Below are positions 1 through 8,304 of a DNA stretch of 64,000 nucleotides, one piece after another (within the stretch, counting starts at the first letter, position 1; the number at the start of each line of letters is the position of its first letter). The notes below the pieces were generated by a model that worked only from the letters and a program-made list of their open reading frames with translations, did no database searches and was not told where the DNA came from. The position numbers and the translations under genes were made by a program. This DNA comes from Farysia itapuensis. Taxonomy: Eukaryota; Basidiomycota; Ustilaginomycetes; Ustilaginales; Ustilaginaceae. The DNA lies in contig JALBYC010000020.1 in assembly GCA_023212645.1 (NCBI GenBank), positions 124,001 to 188,000 of the forward strand, read 5' to 3'.

Positions 1-1
1 C

Positions 2-3000
2 ATGTTGGATCCCGTCGTCCGAGACAAGATCAAATTCTCGAGCAAGGCCGGCGATCTGTCTGACTATGTCTCGCTTGCCAAGCTCCGAAAGGGAATGGGC
101 GGAAACATGGACTGGGAGTGGGATTACATTGAGCCGCAACCTGGCGAGAACGATACCCAAAAGGACACCAAATCCCGCGACAAGATCGCCGCAGAGCAAA
201 AGAAGCTGATCGACGAATTCGAAGAGGTCACCAAGAAGTGGATGAAGACCAACACTGACGAAGAAGACGAAGAGTCGACTCACCGACGAGAGGTGCTTGG
301 CAAGCAACTTCGACTCAAGACATACCAGATTGCCCCCTTTGTACGTGCCAAGAATGTTTACCAGCGATCTGGTATTCTCAAGGATGATGGCTCCTTCTCG
401 TGGGAATACCCTCAGAGTGATGGCAAGGTCGAGAAGCAGACCGTCAACGACCGACACTGCTACGGCGCCCTCATCAAATGGCTTCAGGACAACAACGAGG
501 ACACTCTCGAGGACTCGTTCGGTCACAAGAAGCTCTTTGAGCTGTGTGAAGACGGCTCGATCAAGGAATCGTACAGCGGTGGTGGCTCGGACAGCAAGAG
601 CACAACTTCCAAGAAGTCCAAGTCGAGCAAGAAGAACGCCGGTGCCGCCGAGGGAGCCGCTGCCGGGGCTGCTGCCGGTGCTGCCGCAGGCGCAGGTCTG
701 AAGAAGTCCAAGAGCAAAAAGTCGACCAAGGAGGCCGAGCCGGAACCTGAGCCGGAACCCGAAGAGGATTCTGAGGAGGAAGAGCCCGCCCGCAAGCCGC
801 GACGATCGTCGAGCAAGAACCTGGCGCGAAAGCCAAGCAAGAAGGAGGAGCCCGAGCCCGCACCTGTTGATGGTGAGCCGGAAGAGCAGCCTCAGTCTTA
901 CTCTGGTGCCGCTGTCGGCGCCGTGACTGGTGTTGCTGCCGGAGCTGCAGGCGCTGTCGTTGGTGGCCTCAATTATCTTCGAGGCGGCAACAAGAATGGC
1001 AATGCCGCCTTTAAGGATGTCAATGAAGAGGATGCTGAGCATCCCGACGATGCGGAAGACTTTGAATCGCCTGAAGAGGACGAAGACGACCGTCCACGAC
1101 AGCGACAGCAACCTCGACTCGCAGCACATCACTACGACGATGAGGATGACGAGGGAGACGAGGACGACCTTGACGACGACCAGCTATCAGACTACTCTGA
1201 CGAGTCCATCACACCCGACACTGCCATTGTGCCAGATTACATGCAGCAGAAGATCACTGCAGCCGACTGCCGCATTGATGACAACGACTGCCGCGAAGAT
1301 CTGGCCACCGTGCGTGAGGCCATGGCGCTCTTCCTCAACTCGCGTATGCGCGAAGCGGAGGAACTCTGCATGTCGGGTGCTGGAACGCGTCTGTACAAGG
1401 CCGAGGGTATGGCACTCATCAACGCCGTCAAGTCAATCATGACCTTTGAACCGCAAGACTTTGAAACAGCCATCCTGTGCTGTCGTCACTCGATGAAGAT
1501 TGCCTCGTTCCTGCGCAAGAAGCAGGGCACCATCAACAAGCTCATGGGCGGCAACAAGATGAGCAACTACCGATCCATGAGTCTCGTGCAACTCCATGCT
1601 GAGCTCGTCTTTGCCGAATCGCAGCTGCTCAAGTCGGTGCTCGGCATTTTCTACTCTGGCGACAGTATCGCGTTTGTCAAGCAGGCTTTCAGTCTGCGTT
1701 CGGCCTACTTCCATGTGCGGGAGCTCTTCAAGTTCGTCGAGCAGGTGGACGCCGAGGCCGAAGAGGCTGAGGTGTCGGGCAAGAAGCACACTGCCATCTA
1801 TCTTGACCAGGACTTCCGATCGGGTGTCTACGTCGGCAACGGTGTCTGCTCGCTGGTGTTGTCCATGCTACCCACAAAGACGCTGAAGCTGATGGAAGGA
1901 TTTGGCTTTGTCGGTGATCGCAAGTTTTCGCTTGATCTGTTTGCTCGTGCTGGTGGCTGGAGCAAGAGCAAGCCTCTGCCTTCGATCTCTGCCGACGAGG
2001 AAGGCGTGCGACGTCCTCTTTGCGACATTGCCATTCTCATGTACCATCTCTGGATCTCGAGCTATATTCCCGTTACTGAACTCGACTTTGAGTTTGCCGA
2101 CAAGGTGCTATCGTGGAACTTGGTTCGATACCCCAACGGTATCTTTTACCTTTACTACTCGGCGCGACTTTATGCTGCTCAGGCCTTGCCCGAGAAGGCG
2201 ATCGAGTACTTCCGCAACGCAATCGAGTCGCAACGAGAGTACAAGCAGTTGCACCACCTGTGCTTCTGGGATCTTTCGCTCACCTACCTGTGCACGTGCG
2301 ACTTTACGCGAGCGTACGAGTGCTACGATGTGCTGTCGCGCGAGTCTAACTGGTCCAAGGCAATCTACCAGTATGCCAAGGCCACGATGCTGTACGAGAC
2401 CGGCATGGACGACCGAGCAAAGAGCGCAACAATTATGCGCACCGTAGGCAAGCTTGTCAAGAAGATTGCCGGGCGACAGATTCCGTTTGAGCGCTTTGTC
2501 GCCATGAAGGCCAAGAAGTACATTGCTCAGCAGAACCGCCTTCCGCTGCCGGGTATCGAGTTTTCGTACTTGTGGCACTGCATCGGTCAGACGCCCGTCT
2601 TCCTGCTGGTAGAGAACACGCTAACGCGTATTGACGAGTTCATCGACGAGCTGGAGTCGTACCACAACCCCAAGTCGTACGGCACGGGTGAGAACGAGTA
2701 CTGGTCCGCATACTGCCTTGCCTTTTTCCTTCGCGGTGTGGCGCTTCGCTTCGTTGCGTATCCCGAGCCACAGACGCTTGTGCGACTGCCTGCTGAGGAC
2801 TCGGTTGGACCTATTGAAGAGGTGCAAGCCGATGCGGTGCAGTCGTTCACCAAGGTGTTTGAGCACGGCCACCGACTGGACGAGACGGACCGTTACCTTG
2901 TCTACTTTGCGCACTACGAGTTGGGACGACTGCGCAGCTGCATGGGTCAGGAGGAGGCTGCCAAGACCGAGTTCAAAAAGGTTCTGTCTGGTAAGCCGCT

Positions 3001-3373
3001 CGAGGCCAAGGGCAAGGGTCTGATTGGCGGCGGCAGCAAGGCCAACTACCTGCTGAGCAACATGTGCCAGGTTCGCGCACACGCTGCTATGGAGACGATG
3101 CGCATTCAGAAGTCGCGTTCTCGCTCTTCGTTCTTTAGCGGTGCCGATGGATCGCTAGCGAGCCAGAGCGTCGGCTCGCGCTCGACGCGTACCAACTCGC
3201 TCGCCTCTACCAGCCGAAGCTCGACGTCTCGTGCTACAACGCAGAGCAGCCGCTCGCGTGCCAGTGGCAAGTCGAACAGCAACTACGACCCTGAAAACGG
3301 ATACCGCGCCAGCCCCAATTCGAACCTCTCTCGCTCGGGCACGACGACGACCGACTATTCACGTCGCCGTTGA
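2..3373 (+). CDS. CRAL-TRIO (Sec14-like) / Iml2-TTC39 fusion protein, 5' truncated
   Basis: The reading frame is open from the window edge, so the first visible Met is probably internal and the 5' end is missing. The first ~50 residues match the C-terminal end of a fungal CRAL-TRIO lipid-binding fold (LDPVVRDKIKF, a GGNMDWEWDYIEP stretch). A Lys/Glu-rich, low-complexity linker with poly-Ala/Gly and long acidic runs follows to about residue 420. From about 430 to 1050 the protein is alpha-helical and resembles the Iml2/TTC39 family (DUF3808), with TPR-like helices such as ALPEKAIEYFRNAIES. The tail is Ser/Arg-rich. Sec14-type domains move or sense phospholipids; yeast Iml2 is linked to inclusion-body clearance and lipid droplets. 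A lipid-related cytosolic role is inferred. No stop or intron signal separates the two halves in this frame, so I read it as one protein. Confidence 0.75.
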   Translation: MLDPVVRDKIKFSSKAGDLSDYVSLAKLRKGMGGNMDWEWDYIEPQPGENDTQKDTKSRDKIAAEQKKLIDEFEEVTKKWMKTNTDEEDEESTHRREVLGKQLRLKTYQIAPFVRAKNVYQRSGILKDDGSFSWEYPQSDGKVEKQTVNDRHCYGALIKWLQDNNEDTLEDSFGHKKLFELCEDGSIKESYSGGGSDSKSTTSKKSKSSKKNAGAAEGAAAGAAAGAAAGAGLKKSKSKKSTKEAEPEPEPEPEEDSEEEEPARKPRRSSSKNLARKPSKKEEPEPAPVDGEPEEQPQSYSGAAVGAVTGVAAGAAGAVVGGLNYLRGGNKNGNAAFKDVNEEDAEHPDDAEDFESPEEDEDDRPRQRQQPRLAAHHYDDEDDEGDEDDLDDDQLSDYSDESITPDTAIVPDYMQQKITAADCRIDDNDCREDLATVREAMALFLNSRMREAEELCMSGAGTRLYKAEGMALINAVKSIMTFEPQDFETAILCCRHSMKIASFLRKKQGTINKLMGGNKMSNYRSMSLVQLHAELVFAESQLLKSVLGIFYSGDSIAFVKQAFSLRSAYFHVRELFKFVEQVDAEAEEAEVSGKKHTAIYLDQDFRSGVYVGNGVCSLVLSMLPTKTLKLMEGFGFVGDRKFSLDLFARAGGWSKSKPLPSISADEEGVRRPLCDIAILMYHLWISSYIPVTELDFEFADKVLSWNLVRYPNGIFYLYYSARLYAAQALPEKAIEYFRNAIESQREYKQLHHLCFWDLSLTYLCTCDFTRAYECYDVLSRESNWSKAIYQYAKATMLYETGMDDRAKSATIMRTVGKLVKKIAGRQIPFERFVAMKAKKYIAQQNRLPLPGIEFSYLWHCIGQTPVFLLVENTLTRIDEFIDELESYHNPKSYGTGENEYWSAYCLAFFLRGVALRFVAYPEPQTLVRLPAEDSVGPIEEVQADAVQSFTKVFEHGHRLDETDRYLVYFAHYELGRLRSCMGQEEAAKTEFKKVLSGKPLEAKGKGLIGGGSKANYLLSNMCQVRAHAAMETMRIQKSRSRSSFFSGADGSLASQSVGSRSTRTNSLASTSRSSTSRATTQSSRSRASGKSNSNYDPENGYRASPNSNLSRSGTTTTDYSRRR

Positions 3374-4062
3374 CCTTTTCTTTCAGTCTCCCGTTCTACC
3401 ACTTCTCTCACCCTGTAGATTTCATTTGCCCTTCTTTCGATCTTGATACGATTGCTTCCTTGTCATTTCGGAAATATACTATATGATATCATTTGATTAC
3501 AGTGCCGGCCATTGGATGTCACTTTAGTGCGGGCCACTACCGCCGCCGAGCTTGTTTGTGTTTTTGCCTTAAAGAAGTGTTTAGACGGGTCAGTGTTTAC
3601 GACAGACCGCCCTCCCCGACGTCAATATGTAAGGATCTCCGTTGACTTTTCCTTCCCTCCCGAGAGATTTGGCAACGAACGCAACGATCGCAGCGATCAA
3701 CGATCAACGAGGAATGGTGACATGGTGACCTAACATCACCACCGTGCAACGGCAAACTGCAAACTGCAAACTGCATCACGCCATCGACCGCACGTGTCGA
3801 GACACCGGTGGGCGGATCTTGTTTTTTCCCGCCTGGCTGGGCTGGCACACAAGTCAAAGTTCTCCACGTTCGCGTTCTGCTGCAGGGCGCATCAGAGTGC
3901 ATTGCCAGGAAGAAATGATGTCAGATCTCGACATTACGGCGACTACGGCCGCGATGGCGTGCTATGGCTCTTGCTCGCACCTCGGGTGGCCCTGGGTCGC
4001 TCGCTACTGCTGCCAAAAGGTGCTAGTAGAGTTGCCTCTGTACCATCTACACATTCACGACC
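3374..4062. other. Intergenic region, no gene seen
   Basis: This 689-bp spacer lies between two genes on the same strand and should contain the terminator of the first and the promoter of the oxygenase. Open frames here are short, lack similarity to anything I know, and run into the oxygenase in other frames. A short tandem reiteration (ggcaaactgcaaactgcaa) lies near 3750. I see no RNA gene. Confidence 0.6.
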
Positions 4063-5262
4063 ATGCCTTCTGCCGATGTTGATATTCCGCCGTGGGTGCC
4101 TCCGACACCGACGCGCGAGACAGATCTCGAATGGGCCCCGCTCTCGACGCTGGACCTGTCGCAGATCTCTGGTGATGACTTTACCTCGGTGCCAGAGCAA
4201 GTGGTGCACGAAGTAGGCCAGGCTTTTTCCCGCGATGGCTTCATCTACGCCGAAAACCACGGTCTGTCGTGGGACCAGGTGTTGCGTCAATTTGCCATTG
4301 GTCAGTACGCCTTCAACGGCGTGAGTGAGGAGGACAAGGCACGATACAAGGCCGACATTCTCAAAACCGGCAGTTTTGTCGGCTACAAGGAGCAGGGACA
4401 CTGGAAGCTCAACGGCATCAAAGACCGTATTGAGCAGCTCAACTTTGGATCGCAGAGCTACTCGCCCGAGGCGCGCAAGAAGCTCTTCCCACCCAGCATC
4501 CAGGCGCTTCTGCCCGAGATTGAGGCATTTGCAAAGTACAACCACGAGGTGATCCTTCGCAAGATCTTGACCGTCCTCTCGCTCGTACTCAAGCTGCCAG
4601 CCGACTACCTGTGGAACTTGAGCAAGAACCCCGAAGTGAAAGGCCTCGACCTGCTGCGTTATGCCATGTACCATACTCCAGACCAGAAGGATGACGAAGC
4701 TCTTGGCGGCGTGCGTCTGCAGGGCCACACCGACTTCAACTCGGTCTCTATCCTCTGGTCGCAGCCAATCACCAGTTTGGAGGTGCTTATGCCAGACAAT
4801 CAGTGGCGGCTGGTAAAGCATCGCGACAATGCGCTCGTCATTAATCTGGGTGATGCGATGCACTTTTTGTCCGGTGGGTACCTCAAGCAGACCATCCACC
4901 GTGTCGTTGCCCCACCCGCCGACCAGGCACACTACACCCGTCTAGGCATCTTCTACTTTGCCCTCTTTAACGACGATGTCTCACTGGAACCGCTGCAGGA
5001 CGAGTCCGCAGTGGTACGCCAGGCGTACGAATCGCGCATCCAGCAGCAGGGTGAAGGCTTCTGGGACCAGACCAAAGCACGTGGCGACAAAGTCCCCACT
5101 GCAGGAGAGTGGGAACGACTCCGTGTCAAAGCTTACGGTCAGATGGGCGCCAAACAGGCCGAAGACGGCAACGACGTCGAAGAAATCGCAGGCCACAAGG
5201 TCACCCACTACAACGGGCAGCGCGCTGGCCACCAGAACCAACAGCAACCCGTCCGTGTCTAA
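4063..5262 (+). CDS. 2-oxoglutarate/Fe(II)-dependent dioxygenase, isopenicillin-N-synthase-like
   Basis: The 399-residue protein has the two-domain layout of this superfamily: an N-terminal DIOX_N-like region (GQAFSRDGFIYAENHG, about residues 52-67) and a C-terminal jelly-roll core. The iron triad is visible as H222 and D224 (GHTDFNS) and H279 (TIHRVV). The 2OG-binding Arg is R293, but the usual R-x-S motif reads R-L-G, so the Ser is missing and co-substrate binding could be altered. Members hydroxylate or desaturate small molecules; the substrate cannot be told. There is no biosynthetic cluster around it. It converges on the amidase with 116 bp between stops. The ATG at 4063 is the first Met in frame near the conserved region. 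Confidence 0.85.
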   Translation: MPSADVDIPPWVPPTPTRETDLEWAPLSTLDLSQISGDDFTSVPEQVVHEVGQAFSRDGFIYAENHGLSWDQVLRQFAIGQYAFNGVSEEDKARYKADILKTGSFVGYKEQGHWKLNGIKDRIEQLNFGSQSYSPEARKKLFPPSIQALLPEIEAFAKYNHEVILRKILTVLSLVLKLPADYLWNLSKNPEVKGLDLLRYAMYHTPDQKDDEALGGVRLQGHTDFNSVSILWSQPITSLEVLMPDNQWRLVKHRDNALVINLGDAMHFLSGGYLKQTIHRVVAPPADQAHYTRLGIFYFALFNDDVSLEPLQDESAVVRQAYESRIQQQGEGFWDQTKARGDKVPTAGEWERLRVKAYGQMGAKQAEDGNDVEEIAGHKVTHYNGQRAGHQNQQQPVRV

Positions 5263-5378
5263 ACACTCCCCGCTCTGCACTTTCTGTCCTTTCTTCCCCC
5301 CCCGTTAGCACTATCGTTCAACCGCATTTCACCCCCACTCGCGCCGCCGCCGCTGCCGTCCCATTTCAACATGTATTT

Positions 5379-6983
5379 CTACTTATGTGCGTCTAAGCGG
5401 TGTGAGAGTTTGTGCGCAAAGGCGAGCAGGGCAGCTTCGTTGCCGGGCGTGGTGACCAGCTGGATGCTTAGTCTTGCACTTCTGCGCTCGGCGGGCGCGT
5501 GTGGATCCGAGACCAACTGAGGCGTCCACGTGTCGAGCAACGCGCGTGCATTTGCGCTCGTCACGTTCAGCTGCTGCGGCGGCGGCGGTGCTGCTGCAGC
5601 TTGTGACGGTGGTGGAAGAGGCGCGAGGGGGACCGAAATGGCCGGCCAGTCGAGTAGGTTGAAGATCTGGCACCAAACTTCAGCAACACCGGTCTGGTCT
5701 GCTTGGTGGAAAAAGTGGCGCGAACACGGACCAACCATGTGGGTGGGTGTCACGAGAATCGTCACACCGTCACCAGCCGCGCTGCTGCCGGTGGTGGCAA
5801 AGTGGCGGAAATCGGCTCGCAGCTGGTCGAGGTCGTACCTGGGTGGCTGTTGGTCGGGTGTGAGGGAGTGTTGATCGAACATGGTGTGATGTATGAGTGG
5901 GTCGTTGGCGAGTATGGTGCGTGCGGGTGCGAATCCATCCCTTGTTGCGAAATGACTCCATACACTGCCCCAATACTCGCTATCAATCGTGCCGAGCTGC
6001 TGAGCGGCGGTCTCGCCCTCTGCCACGGTGCGAATGAGTGCAGAGACGTCACGGGAGGCCTCTTGACACGACCATTTGACGTGCTGCGGTAATTCGGCGG
6101 GTGTAGGGGCGACGAGATCAAGCGCACGACACACGTCGATAAGCGTCGAGAGCTGGTGGCACAGGAATCCCAGCGCGGTTGCTGGTACGTGGGTGTTTGG
6201 CAAGCCTGTTGTGAAATCGCGCGGTAGGTTCCATGGTAGGTGGGAGGAGTGCGGCTTGAAGCCGTACAATTCTGCGAGAGCTGCTGGTTGGCGTACTGAG
6301 CCGCCCATATCGGTGCCTAGACCGAGGTGGCTACCGCCAAAGCGAACGAGTGCTGCCTCACCTCCGGAACTGCCCCCGACCTCTAGCTCCTCGCCGAGAG
6401 GGGACCGTACTGTTCCCCACAACGGCGACGAGGTCGTGTTGGACATCATCAGCTGAGGCGCGGCGGTCTTGGCAACCATCACCGCGCCTAACTGCTCCAA
6501 AGCGTCTACAATCCGGGCAGAGGTCGGCTCGAGATGCGACGCACGCGATGAACAGCCCAACGTCGTCGCACAATCGCGCACATGAATACAGTCCTTGACG
6601 CTAAACACCAGCCCGAGCAGCGGGCGCTGCTGCAACACGGCCGCAACACCTTCACGGCCAATCTGGCAGTCGTAATCCTGGCCCTTTGATGCCGCTGCTT
6701 CGTAGGGGAATGCGGTCAGGCAGTGCGTGCGTAAGCTGGCCGCGACCGTCAGCCGGATCCTCGCCTCCACGATCTGTACCACGCTACATTGACCAGCTGC
6801 CAACTGCCCGCGGATTGTCGCCAAATCGTACTCGGTCAGCTGCACATCTTGTGCAGTGACATCGCCGTAGGTGGAATGGGCGCGCTCGACGCTGGACAGT
6901 AGCGAGTCTACCGCCGCACGCGCTGGAGCTGGCAGATCGTCGGATGGATTCAGAAACTCTCCGCGTGGGATCGGTGCAGACAT
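5379..6983 (-). CDS. Amidase-signature family hydrolase
   Basis: This 534-residue protein carries the full amidase signature and its Ser-cisSer-Lys triad: K130 (VFSVKDCIHV), S205 (GGSSGGEAAL) and S229 (GTDMGGSVRQPA). The 24-residue spacing between the two serines matches the family. Members hydrolyse amides, from acetamide and indoleacetamide to fatty-acid amides, or act in Gln-tRNA amidotransferases; the substrate is not predictable here. It lacks a signal peptide or a membrane segment, so a cytosolic enzyme is likely. The in-frame TTG four codons upstream is not a eukaryotic start, so I place the start at the ATG at 6983. It diverges from the Larp7-like gene with 124 bp between start codons. 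Confidence 0.88.
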   Translation of the reverse strand: MSAPIPRGEFLNPSDDLPAPARAAVDSLLSSVERAHSTYGDVTAQDVQLTEYDLATIRGQLAAGQCSVVQIVEARIRLTVAASLRTHCLTAFPYEAAASKGQDYDCQIGREGVAAVLQQRPLLGLVFSVKDCIHVRDCATTLGCSSRASHLEPTSARIVDALEQLGAVMVAKTAAPQLMMSNTTSSPLWGTVRSPLGEELEVGGSSGGEAALVRFGGSHLGLGTDMGGSVRQPAALAELYGFKPHSSHLPWNLPRDFTTGLPNTHVPATALGFLCHQLSTLIDVCRALDLVAPTPAELPQHVKWSCQEASRDVSALIRTVAEGETAAQQLGTIDSEYWGSVWSHFATRDGFAPARTILANDPLIHHTMFDQHSLTPDQQPPRYDLDQLRADFRHFATTGSSAAGDGVTILVTPTHMVGPCSRHFFHQADQTGVAEVWCQIFNLLDWPAISVPLAPLPPPSQAAAAPPPPQQLNVTSANARALLDTWTPQLVSDPHAPAERRSARLSIQLVTTPGNEAALLAFAHKLSHRLDAHK

Positions 6984-7107
6984 ATGGGCGGGCAAGGAGG
7001 GGGGGAGGGCACCCAGATGCGCTAATCAGGTGGAGCAAAAGGGGACATGTCATTTTGCGCCATCCGACACCCATTAAGAGTGTGCAAATCGTGTCTCTCT
7101 AACCTGC

Positions 7108-8256
7108 ATGTTTGTGCCTCGCAAGGTGCGCAAACGAAGCACTACAGACGTCGCTACAGCACAATCATCCACGGCAGGATCGACCGCGCTTACGCCATTG
7201 CGCAGTGAGGGGGAGCAGGAGCGCGAGGATGTGGCAAAAGTGGACAAACTCGTGCTCGTCGTGGCAGAAACACTCTCCCCCGTCTCGCTCGTCCGACAGG
7301 CACAGACATGCACCACCACCCACAACTTCACCCTGTACCTAGCGCAGAACAAAAGCGTTCATGTCGCAAGAGTGTTGGAATTGCCACAACTGCGCTCACG
7401 GTGTAAGAACATTGCCCTGCTATCGGCCGTCCTGGAGCGGCTTGCTGCATTGCATCTGCCGTGGTTCTCGCACAACCCAGCTGATTGCCACGTCACATTC
7501 ACACCCGCATACATCGCCGCAGTTACTCAGCCACTCTCTGCGCTACTGGAGCAAAGCAGGATTGTATACATCGAGGGTGTGCCTCCACAGTGCAAGACGC
7601 AGGTGGACGCAATCGTCCACGTCCAACACGCTCTGCATGCCCCAGCCATCGTGCTGGCCACTTATGAGCCAACAAGGAGTGGCTACCCGCCAGACCGGCC
7701 CACGAGATGGATCGCAGGCCGGGCATTCTTCGTCCTCAGCGACGCATCAGCGGTGCACACGCTTACCGAAGCTCATCCATGGGATCTCGCTGCTTGGCGC
7801 TCGCAGGCAGGAACGCTGCGTTGTCTATCGCTCACGCAATGGCTTGCGCTTAAAGACGAGTATCTGGCAACACAGCGCGGCGTCACGCTCAAACGCCAAA
7901 TCGATCCCGCGGTGGAAGTCGCAGAAGTGCAACCGTGGTATAGAGGGACCATCCTCACGATACCGATAGACGAGTCACTGGGGGCGAAAGACGCCGTGCC
8001 CAAGTCACTCAAAGCTACGCTGGAGAAAGTCGTGCCGGAATCAGTGTCGTACATCCACGTTCAAGATGACGAGCATGTCGTCGTGCGCACTGCTCACCCC
8101 CGCCTTGCACAACAGCTTCTGCAAGCATCACCCTTGTCGTTGACGCAAATGGACAAAGACGCTGAAGATGTATACTGGCAGACGTTGGCGGTGAAAACTC
8201 GCAATCAGGCACACAAACGAGCCACAACACTCGACGACACCTTACGCCGCGGTTGA
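7108..8256 (+). CDS. La-related protein, Larp7/Pof8-like (degenerate La motif, RRM1, C-terminal xRRM)
   Basis: The 382-residue protein begins MFVPRKVRKR. Residues about 70-115 resemble a divergent La motif (HNFTLYLAQN, then VARVLELPQLRSRCKNIALL). Residues about 150-260 look like RRM1, with RIVYIEGVPP as the RNP2-like strand and GRAFFVLSD as the RNP1-like strand. The last ~95 residues fit the xRRM of Larp7/p65: GTILTIPID as strand 1, SVSYIHVQD, then a helix with VYWQTLAVKTRNQAHKRA like the YWxK-type helix alpha-3. This family binds the 3' end of 7SK or telomerase RNA; in fission yeast Pof8 is a telomerase subunit. Assignment is by motif order only, with low overall identity expected. It converges on urease, 48 bp between stops. 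Confidence 0.55.
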   Translation: MFVPRKVRKRSTTDVATAQSSTAGSTALTPLRSEGEQEREDVAKVDKLVLVVAETLSPVSLVRQAQTCTTTHNFTLYLAQNKSVHVARVLELPQLRSRCKNIALLSAVLERLAALHLPWFSHNPADCHVTFTPAYIAAVTQPLSALLEQSRIVYIEGVPPQCKTQVDAIVHVQHALHAPAIVLATYEPTRSGYPPDRPTRWIAGRAFFVLSDASAVHTLTEAHPWDLAAWRSQAGTLRCLSLTQWLALKDEYLATQRGVTLKRQIDPAVEVAEVQPWYRGTILTIPIDESLGAKDAVPKSLKATLEKVVPESVSYIHVQDDEHVVVRTAHPRLAQQLLQASPLSLTQMDKDAEDVYWQTLAVKTRNQAHKRATTLDDTLRRG

Positions 8257-8304
8257 ATCGCCAAAGAAAAACATACACATTTCAAGGAGGCGGGGGAAGT
8301 TTGG

